A stretch of 19,566 nucleotides of DNA from Candidatus Hodarchaeota archaeon (lineage in GTDB: Archaea > Asgardarchaeota > Heimdallarchaeia > Hodarchaeales > Hodarchaeaceae), in NCBI GenBank assembly GCA_016840305.1, contig JAEOSP010000698.1, forward strand, positions 1 through 19,566, written 5' to 3'. This document shows, one piece after another, positions 14,921-19,566 of this stretch. Both the position numbers and the translations under genes were made by a program. The notes beneath the pieces were generated by a model. It searched no databases. It was not told the DNA's origin and saw only the letters and a list, made by a program, of their open reading frames with translations. Within the stretch, counting starts at the first letter, position 1. Each line of letters starts with the position of its first letter.

Positions 14921-16507
14921 TTACTCCATCTGAGCTAAATTTCTTCCTCCGATGTAGAGCATAATTACTCCCGCAACTAAATTTAATATTGCTACAAGAG
15001 ATACGATATAATAGAATGGGTGGTCAAATAGATCAGAAAAAATATCATGAAGAAATATTAAACCAAAAAAGAAAGGTATCATAATAAGAAAAATTATTAC
15101 CTGCATATTAATCATGAACTCTGGTGCCTTGTCGTGGTATGCGGGATTTCGCAAGAAAAGACCTAAAGCGAAAAGAGTAACTCCAATTGCCATTATAGAA
15201 ATAAGTAATACATTGATTAATAATTCAACTGGCTGTACGGACGGAACAGACATAGCTATGATGATTTCTCCTATTATAACCATAGGTAGAATGAGTAGAA
15301 AGTAATGTCCAATTTTTGCTTTTAGAAATCCTATTGTTGTCAATGGAGTTTGTTTATAGAGTAGAAGACATTCTTTTCCCTTTAAACCAATTTCTGATAC
15401 TACAAAAGCAGCCAATAGAGGTGTTAAGAACACTGTACTAACTAACGCATCTTGAGCATCTTCTGGTTGCATAAGAAAGAGATTCAATATCACTACTATT
15501 GCAATTACATAGATTAACTGTGTGATGTTTTTGACTGTTCGAAAATAATTCTTCCAACTAGCTGCAACTAGGACAGCAAATGAGCCACTGCCAAGAAGCT
15601 TTAGAAATATCTTGTAAAAAAGACTGTTTGGATTTGCACTTGCAGAGGTAAATGATTTAAGCTCTAAACTGTATAATCGATTAGCAAGGATCATACCTCC
15701 AAAGAATATCACTATTACGAAGGTTATCAATAAAGCTAGCTGACTTAATATAGCTAGATCAATAGCGGTTATTTTTCCTGGGTTTAGAGCAAAAGCTACT
15801 ATAGTTTCGGCTCCCCATGAACTAGGAAAGAATTTTAGAATTTCTCCGAACATCTTTCCTTCAACTGGATCTAAAAGAAAGTTAAGATATCCTCCCATAC
15901 CAGCATACAGAATTACAACTGGTGGAAGAACAAGCAAAAAAGCTACTCCTTTACCAATATCACGACCGCGGGCATTTTTCATTAAAATTGATCTAAGAAA
16001 CACTGCTGTGAGATTTCCCATCCAAGAAGCAGAAAAGATAGTTAGGATGAATATTGCTAGTATAATTATTATCTGCAAGAAATCAATACCGAGAGGGATG
16101 AGTGCTGTTGTAAATAAACTGCCTAATATAATTGCCAGTGTTGCATAGATAAACATTTTTCCTAAAAATTCTCCTAAGAGGAGATTTCCTGGTGTGACAG
16201 GTGTCGAAAATAAGTTTTCAAAATGCTGTTCTCGGATATCTTGAAGCGTACTAAGCAAAGGTAAAATAAAAAATATCAGAAAATAAACGAACAGGATAAA
16301 TTGAACTAAACCGATCGCTATTAGAGAAAATAATTGTGTTTCAAAATCTGAAAGCAAAGACTCAGCCATAGATGGAGCTATAACGAAAATCCAAATGGCA
16401 AGCCCACCAGTTAAAAGATAGGGAAGATAGGGCCTAATTCCACGAATACGACTGGTTATCATTCGATAGTCAGCTTTGGCAATAATCCACCATTGATAAT
16501 TAAGCAT
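14921..16507 (-). CDS. ABC-2 type transporter permease
   Basis: This 528-residue polytopic membrane protein has about twelve hydrophobic spans in two groups: six before ~275 and six after ~330, with a basic linker between. After the second span, the segment EQHFENLFSTPVTPGNLLLGEFLGK (93-117) matches the coupling region of ABC-2 exporter permeases, where a TP motif precedes the third span. The length suggests both halves of the membrane domain are fused in one chain. It is the third gene of its operon; the ATG overlaps the end of the ATPase gene by 8 bases, and GGAGGCG lies inside that gene as ribosome site. It likely exports a drug, lipid or peptide; nothing shows which. The operon ends in the hairpin terminator downstream. 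Confidence 0.87.
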   Translation of the reverse strand: MLNYQWWIIAKADYRMITSRIRGIRPYLPYLLTGGLAIWIFVIAPSMAESLLSDFETQLFSLIAIGLVQFILFVYFLIFFILPLLSTLQDIREQHFENLFSTPVTPGNLLLGEFLGKMFIYATLAIILGSLFTTALIPLGIDFLQIIIILAIFILTIFSASWMGNLTAVFLRSILMKNARGRDIGKGVAFLLVLPPVVILYAGMGGYLNFLLDPVEGKMFGEILKFFPSSWGAETIVAFALNPGKITAIDLAILSQLALLITFVIVIFFGGMILANRLYSLELKSFTSASANPNSLFYKIFLKLLGSGSFAVLVAASWKNYFRTVKNITQLIYVIAIVVILNLFLMQPEDAQDALVSTVFLTPLLAAFVVSEIGLKGKECLLLYKQTPLTTIGFLKAKIGHYFLLILPMVIIGEIIIAMSVPSVQPVELLINVLLISIMAIGVTLFALGLFLRNPAYHDKAPEFMINMQVIIFLIMIPFFFGLIFLHDIFSDLFDHPFYYIVSLVAILNLVAGVIMLYIGGRNLAQME

Positions 16508-17300
16508 CGTTGTTTCGCCTCCATGGTGAGACGGTATCGATTTTTCCCCCAGTTAATGCGATAAATGCCTCTTCTAATGAAGTTGTACTAGTTTGGGTAA
16601 TAATTTCATCCACCGTTCCAAACGCAATTAATTGTCCATTATTAATGATACCTATTCTATCACATAATTCCTCAACAACTGGTAACCGGTGACTTGATAT
16701 TAACAATGTCTTTCCTTGGGATGATAAATCTTTGACGAGTTGTTTTACTGCTAGTGCGGCTCTAGGATCCAAACCTGCCGTTGGTTCATCAAGAAAAATC
16801 ACCTCTGGATCATGTATAATCGCTACTGCTAAAAGGACTTTTTGTTTCATTCCAGTAGAGAATCCTTCTAATAAATCATTTTTACGATCAACTAAATTGA
16901 AAAAGCTTAAGAGATCGTTTATTCGTTTTTTCAGGTCTTTCCCCTTTAAGCCATACAAAGCTCCCATAAACTCGAGAAATTCGTAAGCAGAAAGTTTTTC
17001 ATAAACACCTGGAGATTCTGCAAGCAAACCAGATATTGCTTTTACCTTTTGAGAGTCTGTGAGAATATTGAAACCATTAATTTCAGCAGATCCACTGGTA
17101 GGTTTAATTAACCCATTTAATAGACGGATGGTTGTTGTTTTGCCAGCACCATTCGGGCCTAATAGACCAAAGGTCTCTCCTTTTCTGATGTTTAAGGATA
17201 GGTCATCAACGGCTTTGATAGAACCCTTTGCATAAAATTTGGACAGATTATTAATCTGAATTAACCCACTTCTATAATTTGTTGTTTGACTACTTGTCAT
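16500..17300 (-). CDS. ABC transporter ATP-binding protein
   Basis: This nucleotide-binding subunit powers the permease encoded next to it. It has Walker A GPNGAGKT (48-55), a Q-loop region with Glu in place of Gln (LLAESPGVY, 92-100, common in this subgroup), signature STGMKQK (148-154), Walker B VIFLDEP (167-173), D-loop GLDP (176-179) and H-loop H204. The closing SLEEAFIALTGG (241-252) is characteristic of ABC-2 exporter ATPases of the CcmA/DrrA type. It is 266 residues with no membrane span. The ATG at 17300 follows AAGGTGG, which lies within the last codons of the gene before, with the stop one base away. The three genes are surely co-transcribed. Confidence 0.93.
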   Translation of the reverse strand: MTSSQTTNYRSGLIQINNLSKFYAKGSIKAVDDLSLNIRKGETFGLLGPNGAGKTTTIRLLNGLIKPTSGSAEINGFNILTDSQKVKAISGLLAESPGVYEKLSAYEFLEFMGALYGLKGKDLKKRINDLLSFFNLVDRKNDLLEGFSTGMKQKVLLAVAIIHDPEVIFLDEPTAGLDPRAALAVKQLVKDLSSQGKTLLISSHRLPVVEELCDRIGIINNGQLIAFGTVDEIITQTSTTSLEEAFIALTGGKIDTVSPWRRNNDA

Positions 17301-17301
17301 T

Positions 17302-17706
17302 TTAATTCCACCTTTCTAAACGGGCACCACATGTTGTACAAAAACTATCAGAAAAATCAACTAATGTCCCACACTCATTACAATACTCCTTATTACTTCT
17401 ATTTCTATTATAATCCCTGATTGGAGACTGCACTTTACGATATTCATCTCTTTCAGATTCATGTGTAGTTACTGAGGTTCCTACTATAGTTAAAATTGCT
17501 AAAACCATACTTACTAATACTAGTACGATAACTATGGTTACAATAAATATAGTGGAGGAGTTATCTCCAGTTAGAAATAGGAAGAAGGCTAAAAATAATC
17601 CTATTGAAAAAATTATGACACTAAGTAGAATTCCAAACGCAGTTGGTCTTCTTCCGTAGTGATCTCTATCCGATCCTGGTATAATTGGTACAATAATGGG
17701 TATCAT
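17302..17706 (-). CDS. Two-span membrane protein with C-terminal zinc ribbon
   Basis: This 134-residue protein starts the ABC operon. After a short N-terminus there are two hydrophobic spans (about 24-46 and 52-76), then a charged linker and a C-terminal double-knuckle zinc ribbon: CNECG (C109, C112) and CTTCG (C123, C126). The ribbon resembles those found at the ends of many archaeal membrane proteins. Being one base from the ATPase start, and carrying its ribosome site, it is probably an accessory or assembly factor of the transporter, but its role is not known. The ATG at 17706 has no strong ribosome site. A TATA-like box (minus strand, plus positions 17794-17803) lies about 90 bases upstream. 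Confidence 0.7.
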   Translation of the reverse strand: MIPIIVPIIPGSDRDHYGRRPTAFGILLSVIIFSIGLFLAFFLFLTGDNSSTIFIVTIVIVLVLVSMVLAILTIVGTSVTTHESERDEYRKVQSPIRDYNRNRSNKEYCNECGTLVDFSDSFCTTCGARLERWN

Positions 17707-18061
17707 TTGATTTTCTCAACTTTTTTGTTGTATTTTCTTGACGACATTTTTTGGTTGTCCGTTATATTCGTCAATTACTATTTTTTAGTTACACTTTAAA
17801 TATCCTTCGGTTGGGGTAGTCACTCATATTAAAATTCAAATTCTAGTATTACTTATTGAAAATAACACTTAATAGTATTGTACAATAAAATATGTATTTT
17901 TTTTTTTAGTAAACATGGATGATCAGATTTTATATCATTTTAATACTGAATGATGGTAATCTCGGTAAGCACCATCATAATGACTGCAAGAGAAAGGTTT
18001 AAATATTAACGAAATATTAATGGTAATTACTAATAGTTGATATAACTGGATGTGATTCTGA
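17707..18061. promoter_or_regulatory. Divergent intergenic region with an 8-bp palindrome
   Basis: These 355 bases contain no gene that I can support. For the minus-strand ABC operon, ATATTTAAAG (plus 17794-17803) is the likely TATA box. For the plus-strand pair, TTTAAATA (17998-18005) preceded by AGAAAGG is a good TATA/BRE-like element, 57 bases before the ATG at 18062. Upstream of it is a perfect inverted repeat, ATGATGGT (17950-17957) and ACCATCAT (17971-17978), with a 13-base spacer, a candidate operator. An 11-T run (17897-17907) is also present. Confidence 0.45.
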
Positions 18062-18598
18062 ATGAAAAAGCTCTCTGACTCTGAACTCATTGTTATTCAA
18101 GAGCTATTCAGGAATCCAAAGGCTGAATTAACTGATCTTAAGGTATTACTCGAGAAAGCCGTATCACGACCAACACGTAAAGAAAAAAAAGAAGTTGATG
18201 TACGTTCAGTATCTAAATTTAAATCTGTTGGCTTCAAGAAACTTAGAGATGGATTAGAGAAATTAGCTAACGATTTTCGACTTGATTATTCTCTTCAGGC
18301 AGATACTGAAGAAGAGAAGGAGAGAGAAGTAATTCTTTATAGAAATGGAATTTTAATTGGTCATGATTTTCGAATAGATCGCAAAATCACTTTTTTTTAC
18401 TCAATAAAAGAGAAATCTATCATTCCATGGCAAGATCACTTATGTAATTTGAAATGTGAAGAAGAATGTTCGAAAATACTTAAACTAATTCGATTAGAAC
18501 ATGGATTGACTTCTCTGGAAATTGAACCACCTTATAGAAATTATTTCGAACAAACGATTAATGAAATAACGCAACGTGAGATTAAAAACAATGACTGA
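18062..18598 (+). CDS. Unknown 178-residue protein with a CX3CX3C cluster
   Basis: I do not recognise this protein. The first ~35 residues form helices (LSDSELIVIQELFRNP, LTDLKVLLEKAV), followed by a lysine-rich linker (~36-60), a helix (FKKLRDGLEKLANDF) and an acidic stretch. A beta-rich central part (VILYRNGILIGHDF, KITFFYSIKEKSIIPW) precedes a cysteine cluster C128-x3-C132-x3-C136 and a final helical segment. There is no membrane span or signal peptide, so it is cytoplasmic. The start helices could be a winged-helix remnant, which is speculative. The gene has its own TATA box and palindrome upstream. Its end overlaps the ATG of the PH-domain gene by 8 bases, so the two proteins are likely made together. 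Confidence 0.7.
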   Translation: MKKLSDSELIVIQELFRNPKAELTDLKVLLEKAVSRPTRKEKKEVDVRSVSKFKSVGFKKLRDGLEKLANDFRLDYSLQADTEEEKEREVILYRNGILIGHDFRIDRKITFFYSIKEKSIIPWQDHLCNLKCEEECSKILKLIRLEHGLTSLEIEPPYRNYFEQTINEITQREIKNND

Positions 18599-19349
18599 AT
18601 TACCACGTATAATTGGATCTGATATTCCTCCACCTCCTGGAAAACCTAGGATAATACGCCCTAGTAAAAATTTCCTTTACAAAAATTACTTTCTTTTTCT
18701 CTTGACAGGAATATTTTTCATAATAGCTATGCTTGTATTTTTAGTCTTCATCTCTTATTTCCTTGGAGGTTTAAGAGGTTCTGCTGCAGAGAAACAGATG
18801 AACGATTTATTCTGGCTAATGTTTATTGGATTTTCTGGACTATGGGGTATCGCATTTGTAATCTACGTTGTAGGTCTACGAATCTACGTTAATAAGATGA
18901 AATTTATTGTTCATGGGACTGAGATTGTTGTAATCAAGGGATTAATTAATATGACGGAAAAACATGTTCCTTATAGAACAGTAACAAATATCAGCATGAG
19001 ATCGGGTCCTTTCGATCGATTATTCAATATAGGGACAATTGAGATTCAAACTGCTGGAGGTTCTGCACCTTCTTTGGATCAAACAGCTGAAGAAAAGCTA
19101 GAGGGAATCATAATTTATCGGGAAATCAGAGATTATATTTTGACACAACTTCGTCAATTTCAAAAACAAGAGAAAGGTTCCAACGCAGAAGACCAATATG
19201 TAACTCCTAGTATGGAAAATATTGATCAAAGTGAGCTAGTAAGGATCCTGAAAGAAATCAATATCTTATTAAGTAAAAAATTTAAAATTCTGGAAGAATC
19301 TTTACAAGAGATTTCTCAACAGTTGAAAGATCGTCAGAAACCTTACTAG
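18591..19349 (+). CDS. Membrane protein with bacterial-type PH domain (bPH2/YdbS-like)
   Basis: Two membrane spans (about 33-57 and 70-94 counted from this ATG) precede a bacterial pleckstrin-homology domain. The core VVIKGLINMTEKHVPYRTVTNISMRSGPFDRLFNIGTIEIQTAGG is the classic bPH2 pattern: a strand, then P-x-x-x-V-x-N-I, then the R/L-F-N-I-G-T-I-E-I-x-T-A strand. The C-terminal ~50 residues form a charged, probably coiled-coil tail (SELVRILKEINILLSK and after). A GTG fifteen bases earlier (18576) is possible, but ATG 18591 sits at the overlap with the upstream gene and is preferred. Such proteins sit in the cytoplasmic membrane, but their role is poorly defined; lipid or protein binding at the membrane is inferred. 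Confidence 0.85.
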   Translation: MTELPRIIGSDIPPPPGKPRIIRPSKNFLYKNYFLFLLTGIFFIIAMLVFLVFISYFLGGLRGSAAEKQMNDLFWLMFIGFSGLWGIAFVIYVVGLRIYVNKMKFIVHGTEIVVIKGLINMTEKHVPYRTVTNISMRSGPFDRLFNIGTIEIQTAGGSAPSLDQTAEEKLEGIIIYREIRDYILTQLRQFQKQEKGSNAEDQYVTPSMENIDQSELVRILKEINILLSKKFKILEESLQEISQQLKDRQKPY

Positions 19350-19500
19350 AATATTTTACCAGCTTCTGTATTCAATTTAGTAACATCTAAAAGGTTGAAT
19401 CATTATTAATCTAATCTATAATTAATCATAATGATTTTTTTAAAAAAAAAGACCAAGAACTCATTCTAGCGAATTGAATTTCCATTAAGTAACTTTTTTT
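19350..19500. terminator. AT-rich tail of the PH-domain operon
   Basis: After the stop there is no further coding frame. T7-A9 (19435-19450) and a 9-T run (19494-19502) are the likely transcription stop signals on the plus strand. Nothing else is evident in this stretch. Confidence 0.4.
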
Positions 19501-19535
19501 TTGAAGCCCCGGATACCGATAGAACGGGGCTTCAA
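19501..19535. repeat. 11-bp perfect inverted repeat in a GC-rich island
   Basis: Arms TTGAAGCCCCG (19501-19511) and CGGGGCTTCAA (19525-19535) pair perfectly around a 13-base spacer. It is the strongest hairpin in the window. It follows a T run and so is not a normal terminator on the plus strand; on the minus strand it is followed by A. It may be the first stem of a structured RNA or a site-specific DNA element. Confidence 0.6.
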
Positions 19536-19566
19536 GCGTATGTCCTCTCCCTAGAGCGGACGCGTA
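19536..19566. other. GC-rich right edge, possible start of a structured RNA
   Basis: These 31 bases can fold into a second stem: GCGT with ACGC outside and CTCT with AGAG inside, around CCCT. Together with the preceding hairpin, 19503-19566 is about 59% G+C by count (38 of 64), against about one third elsewhere. Local enrichment like this in an AT-rich genome often marks RNA genes. No tRNA T-arm or other known signature was recognised and the window ends here. Confidence 0.3.

Noticed and set aside
16510..16986. Plus-strand frames opposite the ABC ATPase
   Set aside because: They are antisense to Walker and signature motifs and are shadows only.
19501..19566. tRNA gene at the right edge
   Set aside because: No T-arm consensus, anticodon stem or acceptor pairing could be drawn on either strand.
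1..19566. Mobile element, CRISPR array or phage region
   Set aside because: No transposase, integrase, direct-repeat array, terminal repeats or phage genes were seen.

Overview
The window is AT-rich (roughly one third G+C by eye) and densely coded on both strands. It looks like chromosomal DNA of an archaeon. TATA-like boxes sit about 25-65 bases ahead of several starts. Strong Shine-Dalgarno sites sit inside tight operons. Short zinc-ribbon proteins and zinc-ribbon/membrane fusions are frequent. Bacterial-type genes are mixed in: a PlsC-type acyltransferase, UvrA and a YcaQ/AlkX-type glycosylase. That mixture would fit an Asgard-type or similar mesophilic lineage, but this is inference. No rRNA, tRNA or ribosomal protein gene is present to settle it, and I saw no transposase, integrase, CRISPR array or phage gene.

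Layout. 209-1135 (+) is a PlsC-like acyltransferase, facing an alpha/beta hydrolase (1149-2225, -). A short divergent promoter region leads to a 79-residue zinc-ribbon protein (2350-2589, +), whose stop shares bases with the stop of the next minus-strand operon. That operon, transcribed from 8137 down to 2586, encodes a nucleotidyltransferase, UvrA, a metallo-beta-lactamase-fold protein without its metal ligands, and an intact metallo-beta-lactamase-fold hydrolase. Its genes overlap by 4 bases or lie 3 bases apart. A 385-base divergent gap follows, holding palindromes, a possible decayed reading frame and a five-codon leader ORF. Then come an ICMT-family membrane methyltransferase (8523, +), a membrane-anchored alpha/beta hydrolase (-), a small membrane protein, a zinc-ribbon/DUF2231 membrane protein and a D-2-hydroxyacid dehydrogenase.

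From 12472 to 13616 the DNA is looser. It holds a 48-residue four-cysteine protein missed by a normal ORF length cut-off, and a secreted protein interrupted by one in-frame TAA with the same frame continuing for 48 codons. A YcaQ/AlkX-like DNA glycosylase (13617-14876, +) follows. It converges on a three-gene minus-strand ABC transporter operon (zinc-ribbon membrane protein, ATPase, permease) that ends in a strong hairpin with a U-rich tail. The right end has a two-gene operon of an unknown CX3CX3C protein and a membrane protein with a bacterial-type PH domain. The last 66 bases are abruptly GC-rich with an 11-bp perfect inverted repeat, possibly the edge of a structured RNA gene.

Themes: DNA repair (UvrA, AlkX-like), membrane and lipid handling (acyltransferase, ICMT-like, ABC-2 exporter, PH domain), and zinc-ribbon modules. 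The most system-like unit is the nucleotidyltransferase-UvrA-MBL-MBL operon.
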